A DNA stretch of 64,000 nucleotides from Streptomyces sp. GSL17-111 (lineage in GTDB: Bacteria; Actinomycetota; Actinomycetes; Streptomycetales; Streptomycetaceae): the NCBI RefSeq assembly GCF_037911585.1, contig NZ_JBAJNS010000001.1:2417001-2481000 (forward strand), read 5' to 3'. The notes beneath the pieces are model-generated. The model did no database searches. It was not told the origin of the DNA and worked only from the letters and a program-made list of their open reading frames with translations. Positions 35,422 through 45,103 of this stretch are shown piece after piece. The position numbers were made by a program, and so were the translations under genes. Position 1 is the stretch's first letter; each line of letters starts with the position of its first letter.

Positions 35422-35805
35422 ATGGTGACCACGCAGCAGCGCCAGGACCTGCCCGAGGACGCGGACCTGAGGCGCGCCGACTCACTCGCCCGGGAGATCT
35501 TCTCGGACGTCGCCAACAAGTGGGCGCTCCTGATCATCGAAGCGCTCGGTGAGCGCACGCTGCGCTTCAGCGAGGTGCGGGACGAGGTGGCGGGCGTCAG
35601 CCACAAGATGCTCACCCAGAACCTGCGCATGCTGGAGCGCAACGGCCTCGTCGACCGGACGGTGCACCCCACCGTTCCCCCTCGGGTCGAGTACACCCTC
35701 ACCGAGCCGGGCCGGGCGCTGCGTGCCACCGTGGACGCCCTGTGCGACTGGACCCAGCGGCACCTCGGGCACATCGAGGACGCGCGCCGCCGCTTCGAGG
35801 GCTGA
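35422..35805 (+). CDS. HxlR-family transcriptional regulator
   Basis: 127 aa winged helix protein: NKWALLIIEALGERTLRFSEVRDEVAGVSHKMLTQNLRMLERNGLVDR is the family core, followed by a wing PRVEYTLTEPGRAL. ATG 35422 has GGAGGAACC upstream. No Cys in the N-terminal arm, so it is not the aldehyde-sensing HypR type. It is divergent from the RidA gene with a 101-bp shared promoter, the classical arrangement for local control. Confidence 0.88.
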   Translation: MVTTQQRQDLPEDADLRRADSLAREIFSDVANKWALLIIEALGERTLRFSEVRDEVAGVSHKMLTQNLRMLERNGLVDRTVHPTVPPRVEYTLTEPGRALRATVDALCDWTQRHLGHIEDARRRFEG

Positions 35806-35814
35806 CGGACGCCG

Positions 35815-35856
35815 AAGCGGCGGCCACCCGGCGACGGCACGGGGAGGCCGCCGCTT
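35815..35856. terminator. Bidirectional terminator between HxlR gene and menaquinone reductase-like gene
   Basis: Perfect 11-bp inverted repeat AAGCGGCGGCC (35815-35825 and 35846-35856) with a 20-nt loop between converging genes. Confidence 0.65.
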
Positions 35857-35879
35857 ACCGGTGTGCGGGGCGGGCGCGC

Positions 35880-37172
35880 TCAGGCGCGGGGGGCGACCCT
35901 GGAGAGGCCGTTGATGACGCGGTCCATCGCGTCGCCGCCGGTGGGGTCGGTCAGGTTGGCCAGCAGCTTGAGGGTGAAGCGCATCAGCAGCGGGTGCGAC
36001 AGGCCGCGTTCGGCGGCGAGCTTCATGACCTTCGGGTTGCCGATGAGCTTCACGAAGGCCCGGCCGAGCGTGTAGTAGCCGCCGTAGGTGTCGGCGAGCA
36101 CCTTGGGGTAGTGCCGCAGGGCCCGCTCGCGCTGGAGCGCGGTCTGCCGGGACTGCGCCTGCACGACGACGTCGGCCGCCATCGCCCCGGACTCCATGGC
36201 GTACGCGATGCCCTCGCCGTTGAACGGGTTCACCAGGCCGCCCGCGTCGCCGACGAGCAGCAGGCCGCGCGTGTAGTGCGGCTTGCGGTTGAAGGCCATG
36301 GGCAGGGCGGCGCCCCGGATGGGCGTCGTCATGTTCTCGGGGGTGTAGCCCCACTCCTCGGGCATGGAGGCGCACCACGCCTTCAGCACCTCGCGCCAGT
36401 CCAGCTCGCGGAAGGCGCTGGAGCTGTTGAGGATGCCGAGGCCGACGTTGGACGTGCCGTCGCCCATGCCGAAGATCCAGCCGTAGCCGGGGAGCAGGCG
36501 GTCCTCGGCGCCCCGGCGGTCCCACAGCTCCAGCCACGACTCCAGGTAGTCGTCGTCGTGCCGGGGCGAGGTGAAGTACGTGCGCACCGCGACGCCCATC
36601 GGGCGGTCCTCACGACGGTGCAGGCCCATCTTCAGCGACAGCCGGGTGGAGTTGCCGTCGGCGGCGACGACGACCGGCGCGCGGAAGACGGCGGGCCGCC
36701 GGTCCTCGCCGAGCTTGGCCTCGACGCCGGTGATGCGCCCGGCGGCGTCCAGGATCGGGTCACCGACGTTGCAGCGCTCGTACAGCCGCGCCCCGGCCTT
36801 CTCGGCCTGCCGGGCCAGCTGCTCGTCGAAGTCGTCGCGCTTGCGGACGAGTCCGTAGTCGGGGTAGCTCGCCAGGTCCGGCCAGTCGAGCTGGAGGCGC
36901 TGGCCGCCCGCGATGATGCGCAGGCCCTTGTTGCGCAGCCAGCCGGCCTCCTCGGAGATGTCGATCCCCATGGCGACGAGCTGCTTGACGGCGCGCGGGG
37001 TGAGGCCGTCGCCGCAGACCTTCTCGCGCGGGAACGCCGTCTTCTCCAGCAGCAGGACGTCGAGCCCCGAACGGGCCAGATGGTACGCGGTCGTGGACCC
37101 GGCGGGCCCCGCCCCGACGACGATCACATCGGCCTGGTGCTCCGAGGCCGGCTTCGACTGCGGTTCCGCCAC
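35880..37172 (-). CDS. Geranylgeranyl reductase-family FAD protein (menaquinone side-chain reductase-like, MenJ type)
   Basis: 430 aa from GTG 37172 with GGGAG upstream. The FAD fold starts DVIVVGAGPAGSTTAYHLARSGLDVLLLEK, then the family motif PREKVCGDGLTPRAVKQL, and the second FAD site LLVGDAGGLVNPFNGEGIAYAMESG. Members saturate isoprenoid chains; mycobacterial MenJ reduces one menaquinone double bond, which agrees with Streptomyces using partly saturated MK-9(Hn). It lies 65 nt downstream of menG. Confidence 0.88.
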   Translation of the reverse strand: MAEPQSKPASEHQADVIVVGAGPAGSTTAYHLARSGLDVLLLEKTAFPREKVCGDGLTPRAVKQLVAMGIDISEEAGWLRNKGLRIIAGGQRLQLDWPDLASYPDYGLVRKRDDFDEQLARQAEKAGARLYERCNVGDPILDAAGRITGVEAKLGEDRRPAVFRAPVVVAADGNSTRLSLKMGLHRREDRPMGVAVRTYFTSPRHDDDYLESWLELWDRRGAEDRLLPGYGWIFGMGDGTSNVGLGILNSSSAFRELDWREVLKAWCASMPEEWGYTPENMTTPIRGAALPMAFNRKPHYTRGLLLVGDAGGLVNPFNGEGIAYAMESGAMAADVVVQAQSRQTALQRERALRHYPKVLADTYGGYYTLGRAFVKLIGNPKVMKLAAERGLSHPLLMRFTLKLLANLTDPTGGDAMDRVINGLSRVAPRA

Positions 37173-37237
37173 GAGGACTCCCGGGGATGAGGGCACTGGT
37201 GCGGGAAGTCTATGCGGCGCGCCCGGCCGCTTCGGGG

Positions 37238-37942
37238 TCAGGGCGTGGTGCCCGGCCTCGTTCCCCGGTGCAGGGCGACGATGCCGCCGGTCAGGTTGCG
37301 CCACGCGACGCCGGACCAGCCCGCCCGCTGCAACCGCCGGGCCAGCTGGGGCTGGTCGGGCCAGGAGCGGATGGACTCGGCGAGGTACACGTACGCGTCC
37401 GGGTTGGAGCACACCGTCCGGGCGATCGGCGGCAGCGCCTTCATCAGGTACTCGGTGTAGAGGGTGCGCAGCGGCCCCAGGACGGGCTGGCTGAACTCGC
37501 ACACGACGATCCGGCCGCCGGGCCGCGTCACCCGGAGCATCTCGCCCAGCGCGGCCTGGGTGTCCTGCACGTTGCGCAGGCCGAAGGAGATGGTGACGGC
37601 GTCGAAGGCGCCGTCACGGAACGGCAGCCGGGTGGCGTCGCCCGCCGTGAACGGCAGCCAGGGGCGGCGCTGCCTGCCCTCGCCCAACATGCCGGTGCTG
37701 AAGTCGCAGGGGACGGTGTAGGCGCCGGCCCGCGAGAACGGCAGGGAGGACGTTCCCGTCCCGGCGGCGAGGTCGAGCACCCGCTCGCCCGGGCGCGCGG
37801 CCACCGCCTGCGCCACGGCACGGCGCCACAGCCGGGCCTGGCCCAGCGAGATGACGTCGTTGGTGAGGTCGTACTTGGCCGCGACCCGGTCGAACATCGC
37901 GGCGACGTCGTGGGGCTGCTTCTCCAGGCTGGCGCGCGTCAC
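37238..37942 (-). CDS. menG: Demethylmenaquinone methyltransferase
   Basis: 234 aa class I SAM methyltransferase of the UbiE/MenG family, catalysing the last step of menaquinone synthesis. N-terminal signature [31 protein letters not shown] loop [15 protein letters not shown], and the UbiE block [39 protein letters not shown] 37942 is taken because the family N-terminus begins there; upstream sequence is low-complexity. In this future operon with the reductase it completes and tailors the quinone used by complex I. Confidence 0.93.
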   Translation of the reverse strand: MTRASLEKQPHDVAAMFDRVAAKYDLTNDVISLGQARLWRRAVAQAVAARPGERVLDLAAGTGTSSLPFSRAGAYTVPCDFSTGMLGEGRQRRPWLPFTAGDATRLPFRDGAFDAVTISFGLRNVQDTQAALGEMLRVTRPGGRIVVCEFSQPVLGPLRTLYTEYLMKALPPIARTVCSNPDAYVYLAESIRSWPDQPQLARRLQRAGWSGVAWRNLTGGIVALHRGTRPGTTP

Positions 37943-38079
37943 ACGGCCATTGTTCACCCTCCCCGGCCCGGCCCGGCGCCGGGGGTGCCGCAGGCCCGGT
38001 GGGCGCGCCGTCGGCGGCGGGACGGGCGGGCGGCCGGGCGGCGTTCTGAGCGGACGGGCGGACGGGCGGCCGGCGTTCC

Positions 38080-38598
38080 TCAGCGGCCGCGGTACACGAT
38101 GCGGCCGGCCAGGACGGCGGCGCGGCAGGTGCCGTCCGGCGCGCTCACCGTGAAGTGCGCGGGGCCGCCGACCGTCAGCCTCGGCGCCACGGGTTCCGGC
38201 AGGACGGGCAGGCCCGAGCGGCGGACCGCCGTCCGGACCGGCGCCCGGTCGAACGGGCCGACGAGGGCCGTCACCCCCTGCGCCAGCAGCCGCTGGAGGC
38301 CGCGCCGGGCGCTGCCGCCCCACCGGGCGGCGTCCAGGGGCCCGAGCGCGGCGAGCGCCGGGCCGGTCAGCGGCGCGGTGCCCAGCTCGGCCGCCTCCCG
38401 GGGATCGGGGTGGTAGGCGGCCTCCAGCAGGCGGGCCGCGTCGGGTTCGCAGCGGCCCGGGCCGATGACACCGGCCCAGCGGCGCTCCCGGGCTCCGGGA
38501 TGGGCCGCGGCCAGCTCCGCCGCCGGGCCGACGGCGGCGAGCGTCCCGTCCGCGACGAGGACGGCGTCGCCGGTCTCCGGCACGTGGAGCGTCAGCAC
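38080..38598 (-). CDS. Imidazolonepropionase-like domain protein, truncated amidohydrolase-like
   Basis: 172 aa, GTG 38598, 14 nt behind mqnC, so probably cotranscribed. It has an N-terminal beta-sandwich start ([55 protein letters not shown]) and a C-terminal end ([30 protein letters not shown]) like composite domains of amidohydrolases, but the catalytic TIM barrel with its metal His pair is absent. Streptomyces keep such a gene next to mqnC; function unknown. A structural or regulatory partner in futalosine metabolism is possible but unproved. Confidence 0.65.
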   Translation of the reverse strand: MLTLHVPETGDAVLVADGTLAAVGPAAELAAAHPGARERRWAGVIGPGRCEPDAARLLEAAYHPDPREAAELGTAPLTGPALAALGPLDAARWGGSARRGLQRLLAQGVTALVGPFDRAPVRTAVRRSGLPVLPEPVAPRLTVGGPAHFTVSAPDGTCRAAVLAGRIVYRGR

Positions 38599-38612
38599 GG
38601 TGGGCCCGGCGC

Positions 38613-39809
38613 TCAGCCGGCGTCGATCAGCTTGAGCTCGGGGTGCGCCGTGCCGCCCGCGATGGCGGTGGACGACAGGTGCGAGACGACGCGGTCGTCG
38701 GCCGGGTCGTTCGCGGGGTCGTCGTTGACCAACAGGTGCTCGTACGTCGTCGAGCGCTGCGCGGGGACGCGGCCCGCCGCCCGGATGAGGTGCAGCAGCT
38801 CGGTGAGGTTGGAGCGGTGCTTGGCGCCCGCCGAGGAGACGACGTTCTCCTCCAGCATGACCGAGCCGAGGTCGTCGGCGCCGTAGTGCAGCGAGAGCTG
38901 GCCCACGTCCTTGCCGACCGTCAGCCACGAGCCCTGGATGTGGGCGACGTTGTCCAGGAACAGCCGGGCCACGGCGATCAGGCGCAGGTACTCGAAGAGG
39001 GTGGCCTGCGTGCGGCCCTTCAGTACGTTGTTCTGCGGCTGGTAGGTGTACGGGATGAAGGCGCGGAAGCCGCCGGTGCGGTCCTGTACGTCCCGGATCA
39101 TCCGCAGGTGCTCGATGCGCTCGGCGTTGGTCTCGCCGGTGCCCATGAGCATCGTCGACGTCGACTCGACGCCGAGGCGGTGGGCGATCTCCATGATCTC
39201 CAGCCAGCGTTCGCCGGACTCCTTCAGCGGCGCGATGGCGTTGCGCGCCCGCTCGGGCAGCAGCTCGGCCCCGGCGCCCGCGAACGAGTCCAGCCCGGCG
39301 GCGTGGATGCGTTCGATGGCCTCCTCCGGGGTGACACCGGAGATCCGCGACATGTGCTCGACCTCGGAGGCACCGAGGGAGTGGATGACGAGCTGCGGGA
39401 ACGCCTTCTTGATCGCGGAGAAGTGCTCCTCGTAGTACTCGACGCCGTAGTCGGGGTGGTGGCCGCCCTGGAACATGATCTGGGTGCCGCCCAGCTCCAC
39501 CGTCTCCGCGCAGCGGCGCAGGATGTCGTCCAGGTCGCGCGTCCACACCTTGTCGCTCTTGGGCGGCGCGTAGAAGGCGCAGAACTTGCACGCCGTGACG
39601 CAGGCGTTGGTGTAGTTGATGTTCCGCTCGATGATGTACGTCGCGATGTGCTCCGTACCCGCGTAGCGGCGGCGGCGGACGGCGTCGGCCGCCCGGCCGA
39701 GCGCGTGCAGCGGAGCGTGCCGGTAGAGCTCCAGCGCCTCCTCGGCGGTGATCCGGCCGCCCTGAGCGGCGCGGTCGAGGACGGACGTGAGGTCGGCGTT
39801 CTCGGTCAC
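38613..39809 (-). CDS. mqnC: Cyclic dehypoxanthinyl futalosine synthase (radical SAM)
   Basis: 398 aa. It turns dehypoxanthine futalosine into its spirocyclic form in the futalosine route to menaquinone. The radical-SAM Cys triad is in [13 protein letters not shown]; other family blocks are [49 protein letters not shown] and TMLMGTGET. It is distinguished from the aminofutalosine synthase MqnE (58.9 kb) by [12 protein letters not shown] and the QGGHHPD motif. Upstream of the imidazolonepropionase-like gene on the same strand. Confidence 0.94.
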   Translation of the reverse strand: MTENADLTSVLDRAAQGGRITAEEALELYRHAPLHALGRAADAVRRRRYAGTEHIATYIIERNINYTNACVTACKFCAFYAPPKSDKVWTRDLDDILRRCAETVELGGTQIMFQGGHHPDYGVEYYEEHFSAIKKAFPQLVIHSLGASEVEHMSRISGVTPEEAIERIHAAGLDSFAGAGAELLPERARNAIAPLKESGERWLEIMEIAHRLGVESTSTMLMGTGETNAERIEHLRMIRDVQDRTGGFRAFIPYTYQPQNNVLKGRTQATLFEYLRLIAVARLFLDNVAHIQGSWLTVGKDVGQLSLHYGADDLGSVMLEENVVSSAGAKHRSNLTELLHLIRAAGRVPAQRSTTYEHLLVNDDPANDPADDRVVSHLSSTAIAGGTAHPELKLIDAG

Positions 39810-39887
39810 CGGGGCGGCCCCTTCCGGCAGGTGCGTACGACGCGCCCAGCGTACGCCAGCGCACCGGCGGGCCCGGCGGCCGGGCGG

Positions 39888-41648
39888 TCAGCCGCCGCTG
39901 CGGGCGAGGTCGGCGCTCGGGTTGCCCGCCGCCGCGTCCTCGGCCCGGAAGCGCAGCGTCCCGCCCCCGTCCCGGAGGGTGAGGGTGAAGGCGTCGCTCG
40001 CGCTGCACAGGGGGACGCCGAGCACCGTCGGGTTCTCCACGGCCCGCTCCGACAGCTCCAGCCGCTCGGCGCCGACGGACTCCACGGTGCCCACGCCCGT
40101 GCACTCCTGGCCCAGGTAGCGCGTGGTGAGCTCCGCGACCTCGCTGCCCACGTGCCCCTCCTTGACGACGACGGTGAGCTCGCCGGCGTCCAGGCCGCTG
40201 TCGGTGGTCACCGTGCCGGTCCAGGTGCCGACGAACGCCTCGGGGACGGCGTCCTCGGCCGGGCCGTCGTCGCCGCCGCCGGTACCCGCCGTCGTTCCGG
40301 CCGTCGTCCCGGCCGAGGTTCCGGCCGACGCCCGGCCGCTCTCGTCGTCGGGCAGGAGCACGACGGCGAGCGTCACGAGGACGGCCAGCACGATGCCGGC
40401 CGCCGCCAGGAACAGGGCGCGCTGGACGACGCCGCCGCCGGAGGTGTCGGTGCGCGGGTGCGGCAGCGCGCTTCCGGTGGGCGCCTGGTGGAGGGGAGCC
40501 GCCTGGTGGTGCTGCGGGGCGGCCTGGTGGTGCTGCGGGGGCCGGGGGTACTGCGGGGCGACGGCGTAGGGCTGCGGCCCGACTGGCCCGTGCCCGGCCT
40601 GACCGCCCGGCCACGACCCGGGCGGCGTCGACGGGCCACCCGGCGCCGGGGTGGACGGGCCCGGCGGCGGGGTGGACGGGCCGGGCGGCGGGGTGGACGG
40701 GCCCGGCGGCGTCGAGGGCCCGTCCGGACCGTTCGCGCCCTCCGTCGCCTCGTCCTCCAGCTCCAGCAGGGCCACCGCGCGACGGCTGACACCCTCCACG
40801 ACCGGGCCGGGAAGCCAGCCACCGGCGACCAGGGCGGCGGCACCCTCCCGCCCCGCCAGGTAGCGGACGACCTCGGCGACGGCGGGGCGCTCGGCCGGGT
40901 CCTTGGCCAGGCAGGCGGTGACGAGGTGCCACAGCTCACCCTGGAGGCCGTGCAGTTCCGGCTCCTCGTGCACCACCTTGTAGAGCAGGACGGCCGCGCC
41001 GTCACCGGGGAAGGGCGGCCGGCCGGTCGCGGCGAAGGCGAGGACGGCGCCGAGCGAGAAGACGTCGCTCGCGCTGCCCACGTCCTGCCCCTGCACCTGT
41101 TCCGGCGACATGTAGCCGGGCGAGCCGACGGACATGCCGGTGGCCGTCAGGGAGGCGGTGGCGTCCGTGGCGCGGGCGATGCCGAAGTCGATGAGCCGGG
41201 GGCCGTCGAGGGTGAGCAGGACGTTGGACGGCTTGACGTCCCGGTGGAGCAGCCCGATGCCGTGGACGGCGGACAGCGCCTCCGCCAGGCCCGCGCCCAG
41301 GGCCCGCACCGCGCGCTCGGGGAGCGGGCCGTGCCGGGAGACGGCGTGCTGGAGGTCGGGGCCCGCGACGTAGCCGGTCGCCACCCAGGGGGTCGGCGCG
41401 TCCGGATCGGCGTCCAGCACGGGGGCCGTCCACTGACCGCCGACCCGCCGGGCGGCCTCGATCTCCCGGCGGAAGCGGGCGCGGAACTGGTGGTCGTTGG
41501 CGAAGTGGCCGTGCACCACCTTCACCGCGACCGTGCGGCCGCCGCCGCTGCGCCCCAGATAGACCCGCCCCATGCCGCCCGCGCCGAGGCGGCGCAGCAG
41601 CCGGTAGTTCCCGATGACCCGTGGGTCCTCCGCGCTCAGCGCCTCCAT
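39888..41648 (-). CDS. Membrane-anchored Ser/Thr protein kinase
   Basis: 586 aa Hanks-type kinase. P-loop LGAGGMGRVYLGRS, VAVKVVH (Lys), LLHRDVKPSNVLLTLDG (catalytic loop), LIDFGIAR (DFG), SPGYMSPEQ and APE-like end. A Pro-rich linker contains imperfect repeats of PPPGPST and PQHHQAA. One membrane helix (ALFLAAAGIVLAVLVTLAVVLL) leads to an outer domain FVGTWTGTVTTDSGLDAGELTVVVKEG... with two Cys. This outer domain resembles the lipoproteins at 10.7-11.8 kb. No PASTA repeats, so it does not look like a PknB. Confidence 0.92.
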   Translation of the reverse strand: MEALSAEDPRVIGNYRLLRRLGAGGMGRVYLGRSGGGRTVAVKVVHGHFANDHQFRARFRREIEAARRVGGQWTAPVLDADPDAPTPWVATGYVAGPDLQHAVSRHGPLPERAVRALGAGLAEALSAVHGIGLLHRDVKPSNVLLTLDGPRLIDFGIARATDATASLTATGMSVGSPGYMSPEQVQGQDVGSASDVFSLGAVLAFAATGRPPFPGDGAAVLLYKVVHEEPELHGLQGELWHLVTACLAKDPAERPAVAEVVRYLAGREGAAALVAGGWLPGPVVEGVSRRAVALLELEDEATEGANGPDGPSTPPGPSTPPPGPSTPPPGPSTPAPGGPSTPPGSWPGGQAGHGPVGPQPYAVAPQYPRPPQHHQAAPQHHQAAPLHQAPTGSALPHPRTDTSGGGVVQRALFLAAAGIVLAVLVTLAVVLLPDDESGRASAGTSAGTTAGTTAGTGGGDDGPAEDAVPEAFVGTWTGTVTTDSGLDAGELTVVVKEGHVGSEVAELTTRYLGQECTGVGTVESVGAERLELSERAVENPTVLGVPLCSASDAFTLTLRDGGGTLRFRAEDAAAGNPSADLARSGG

Positions 41649-41706
41649 GCCCCATCCCCCCTGTGTGCCACGCGCCGTAAGGGTAGGACACCGGGGGCTC
41701 GGCCGG

Positions 41707-42669
<963 letters not shown>

Positions 42670-42743
42670 TCATGAAGCACTACCGCACCCGCACCGAGCG
42701 TGCTACGCTCCAAGCGAGTTGCAGTTTGGTTTCCTTGCAGTAC

Positions 42744-42774
42744 AAAGCCTGCGGAGCATGTGACCGCGGGCTTT
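42744..42774 (+). promoter_or_regulatory. Structured 5' leader of the cold-shock gene
   Basis: An 11-bp stem with one T-G pair (42744-42754 with 42764-42774, loop 9) lies about 75 nt upstream of the cspA-type start. It is preceded by two TTGCAG direct repeats (42720-42740). Long structured leaders act as thermosensitive or autoregulated elements in csp mRNAs. A promoter-like TACGCT occurs near 42703. Confidence 0.5.
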
Positions 42775-42846
42775 CGTCGTATTCAGACTTCAAGACATCT
42801 TGCAGGTTCTGGAGCAGGGCAACCCTTATAGGCCCAGGGAGGGCTT

Positions 42847-43050
42847 ATGGCTACCGGAACCGTCAAGTGGTTCAACGCCGAGAAGGGCTTCGGCTTCATC
42901 GCCCAGGACGGCGGGGGCCCCGATGTCTTCGTCCACTACACCGCCATCAACGCGGCCGGCTTCCGGTCGCTTGAGGAGAACCAGACCGTCACCTTCGACG
43001 TCACGCAGGGCCCCAAGGGCCCGCAGGCGGAGAACGTGACCCCGGCCTGA
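42847..43050 (+). CDS. Cold-shock protein, CspA family
   Basis: 67 aa OB-fold RNA chaperone. RNP1 [11 protein letters not shown] and RNP2 DVFVHYTAI are intact, and the start is [21 protein letters not shown] lies 5 nt before ATG 42847. Length is normal. The long upstream leader suggests post-transcriptional control. Confidence 0.95.
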   Translation: MATGTVKWFNAEKGFGFIAQDGGGPDVFVHYTAINAAGFRSLEENQTVTFDVTQGPKGPQAENVTPA

Positions 43051-43070
43051 TTCGCGAACAGCACCACCAA

Positions 43071-43096
43071 GGAGCCCCCGCCCCGGCGGGGGCTCC
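43071..43096. terminator. Terminator after the cold-shock gene
   Basis: Perfect 12-bp inverted repeat GGAGCCCCCGCC (43071-43082 and 43085-43096) followed by a short T-rich TGCCTTGTG; also serves the converging gene at 43121. Confidence 0.85.
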
Positions 43097-43120
43097 TGCC
43101 TTGTGCGCCCCTGGTACGCC

Positions 43121-43615
43121 TCAGCCCTGCTGCTCGGCGCTTTCCGCGTGCTGGAGGGCTTGGCGCGCCTCCTCGGCGTGACCGCCCCGGGCGACGACGT
43201 CGTAGCGGGACGCCACCAGACTCTGCCGCGAGGCGAAGTCCCGCCGTCCGCCGGTCGCCGCGTGCGACGCGAAGCCGAACACCGCGCCCCACAGCGCACC
43301 GATCAGCACACCGCCGAGGATCAGGCCCAGCCACACCGGCCCCGTCGTGAAGAGCCCGACGAGGAGTCCGATGAACAGGCCGAACCAGGCGCCGCTGGCC
43401 GCACCCGCGGCCGCCGCGCTGCCCTTGGTGAACCGGCCCGTGACCCGTTCGACGGTGCGCAGGTTCGTTCCGATGATGTCCAGGTACTCGACGGGGAACT
43501 TCTCGTCCGACAGCCGGTCCACGGCCGCCTGGGCGTCGGCGTAGGAGTCGTAGCTCGCCACGGTGTTCCACGCCATGCTGACCGGGCTCGGGGCACCCGG
43601 GTCCGTTGCGGACAT
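43121..43615 (-). CDS. General stress protein with glycine-zipper membrane region (GsiB/YlbA-like 'general stress protein 17M' type)
   Basis: 164 aa from ATG 43615. N-terminal part MAWNTVASYDSYADAQAAVDRLSDEKFPVEYLDIIGTNLRTVERVTGR is the general-stress-protein ferredoxin-like fold. Two Gly/Ala-rich hydrophobic spans follow (GLFIGLLVGLFTTG, LGLILGGVLIGALWGAVFG), then a basic tail. Similar actinomycete proteins are sigma-B-type stress genes. No recognised promoter is visible. Confidence 0.75.
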   Translation of the reverse strand: MSATDPGAPSPVSMAWNTVASYDSYADAQAAVDRLSDEKFPVEYLDIIGTNLRTVERVTGRFTKGSAAAAGAASGAWFGLFIGLLVGLFTTGPVWLGLILGGVLIGALWGAVFGFASHAATGGRRDFASRQSLVASRYDVVARGGHAEEARQALQHAESAEQQG

Positions 43616-43812
43616 CGGTGACCACCTCTCGTCGACGATGCGCGTCACCGCCCCCGAGTGCCCCGTCGCGCGCCGGGTGAACGCCGCTCCGCCACCCCGC
43701 GCGCCGCCCACACGAGTGCACATGACGGCGTCACAGCGTGATCACACCGTCACGTTGGGCACGATGGCGGCGACCGATTCGTCCCCGTCCGGGGATCACC
43801 CGAAGGACTCAG

Positions 43813-44367
43813 ATGCGCACCTCCCGTTCGCGCGCCGCCCGCATCGTCGGCGCCTCGGCCGTCCTGGCCGGACTCCTGACCGCCGCACCGTCCGCCACCG
43901 CCGCCCCCGCCCCCGCCCCCGGCGCGACCGCCGACTACGCGGGGCAGTCGATCGACCTCGCCCGGGACGGCTGGCTGGACGCCCACACCTGCGTCGTCCA
44001 CACCCCCGAGAACGTCCGCTGCTACGGCGAGGCCGCCGAGGCCGACGGCGCCCTCGGCTACGAGCGCTCCGCCGACCCCGCCGCCCGGCGCAACGCGGCC
44101 GTCCCGGCCTGCGCCAACGGCTGGCTGTGCCTGTACGAGCACGCGAACGGCGGCGGCCGCCGGCTCATCTTCAACGACGAGTACTGGCACAACCTCTACG
44201 ACTACGGCTTCGAGAACCGGACCAGCTCCTGGCGCAACAACCAGAGCTCCGGCGACTTCGGCACCCTGCGCATGTCCGACGACCAGCGCCAGCTCTGGAT
44301 CGAGGCCCCCGCCTACACCGCCTACCTCGGCATCTACAACGACCGCGCCTACATGGTCCACGGCTGA
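43813..44367 (+). CDS. Secreted peptidase-inhibitor I36-like protein (beta-gamma crystallin-type)
   Basis: 184 aa, ATG 43813 with GAAGGA 6 nt upstream. Signal peptide RAARIVGASAVLAGLLTAAPSATAAPA. The mature domain has four Cys (two in TCVV/VRCYG and two in VPACANGWLCLYEHANGGGRRLIF), followed by WHNLYDYGFENRTSSWRNNQ; this is the SMI/I36 and beta-gamma crystallin-like pattern. Streptomyces I36 proteins inhibit metalloproteases, but activity here is not known. Confidence 0.82.
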   Translation: MRTSRSRAARIVGASAVLAGLLTAAPSATAAPAPAPGATADYAGQSIDLARDGWLDAHTCVVHTPENVRCYGEAAEADGALGYERSADPAARRNAAVPACANGWLCLYEHANGGGRRLIFNDEYWHNLYDYGFENRTSSWRNNQSSGDFGTLRMSDDQRQLWIEAPAYTAYLGIYNDRAYMVHG

Positions 44368-44419
44368 CGTCCTCCCGGCCCAGCGCGGGCACCGCGCGAG
44401 GCACCGCGCACCGGGCGCC

Positions 44420-44457
44420 GAGGGGGCGGGGCGGTCACACGACCGTCCCGCCCCCTC
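44420..44457. terminator. Bidirectional terminator between I36 gene and DinB gene
   Basis: 17-bp stem with one G-T pair, arms 44420-44436 and 44441-44457, loop ACAC, between converging genes. Confidence 0.85.
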
Positions 44458-44472
44458 GCGCGGGCCGGGCCC

Positions 44473-44991
44473 TCAGGAACCCCGGGTGCCGTCGGCGAGT
44501 TCGCGGAGGATGTCCAGGTGCCCGTTGTGGCGGGCCGTCTCCTCGACGAGGTGCAGCAGGATCCAGCGCAACGTGACCGCGCTGCCGTCACGGCCCGTGC
44601 GGCGGGCGGTGGTGTCCAGGTCGTAGGCCTCGACGAGGTCCCGGTGCCGGGCGCTCTGCTCCTCGTAGTCGGCGATCAGCTCGGCGAGCGGCGTCCGGGC
44701 GCCGAGACGCATCTCGCGGTCCGGGTCGTCCTCCGTCCACGGCGCCTCGTCGGGCTCACCGAGGAAGACCACCCGCAGCCACCAGTACTCCACCCAGCGC
44801 AGGTGGCTGAGGACGCCCGCGAGGGACATCAGCGGGGAGCCAGGCAGCGGGGCGGCCGTCACGGTGACCGGGGAGGCACCGGCGCACTTGGCGACGGCCG
44901 TGGCGCGGGCGTAGTCGAGCATCGTCGTCAGGGTCGCCCGCTCGTCCCAACTCGTCGGGCGGTCGGTGCGCGCGGGGATGGCGTTCGTCAT
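44473..44991 (-). CDS. DinB/DfsB family (DUF664) protein
   Basis: 172 aa from ATG 44991 (ATG 45000 is an alternative). Four-helix DinB fold with metal-type His residues: SLAGVLSHLRWVEYWWLRV, and LRWILLHLVEETARHNGHLDILRELADG at the C-terminus. The His triad pattern matches thiol-dependent transferases that use mycothiol in actinobacteria (e.g. maleylpyruvate isomerase-like). Substrate unknown. Confidence 0.88.
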   Translation of the reverse strand: MTNAIPARTDRPTSWDERATLTTMLDYARATAVAKCAGASPVTVTAAPLPGSPLMSLAGVLSHLRWVEYWWLRVVFLGEPDEAPWTEDDPDREMRLGARTPLAELIADYEEQSARHRDLVEAYDLDTTARRTGRDGSAVTLRWILLHLVEETARHNGHLDILRELADGTRGS

Positions 44992-45103
44992 CCGGCACAT
45001 ACTCACCGGGCGGCCGACCGGCGTCGAACGGTTTTCGCGCCACCTCCCGGTGTTACGGTCGGACACCGCCGTGACCAGGGGGGCGGCGGGGAACGGGGGC
45101 ATC

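Noticed and set aside
38080..40932. Minus-strand open frame of 950 codons across mqnC and the kinase gene
   Set aside because: Only its 3' end (38080-38598) is coding; the rest is an out-of-frame reading of mqnC and the kinase gene.
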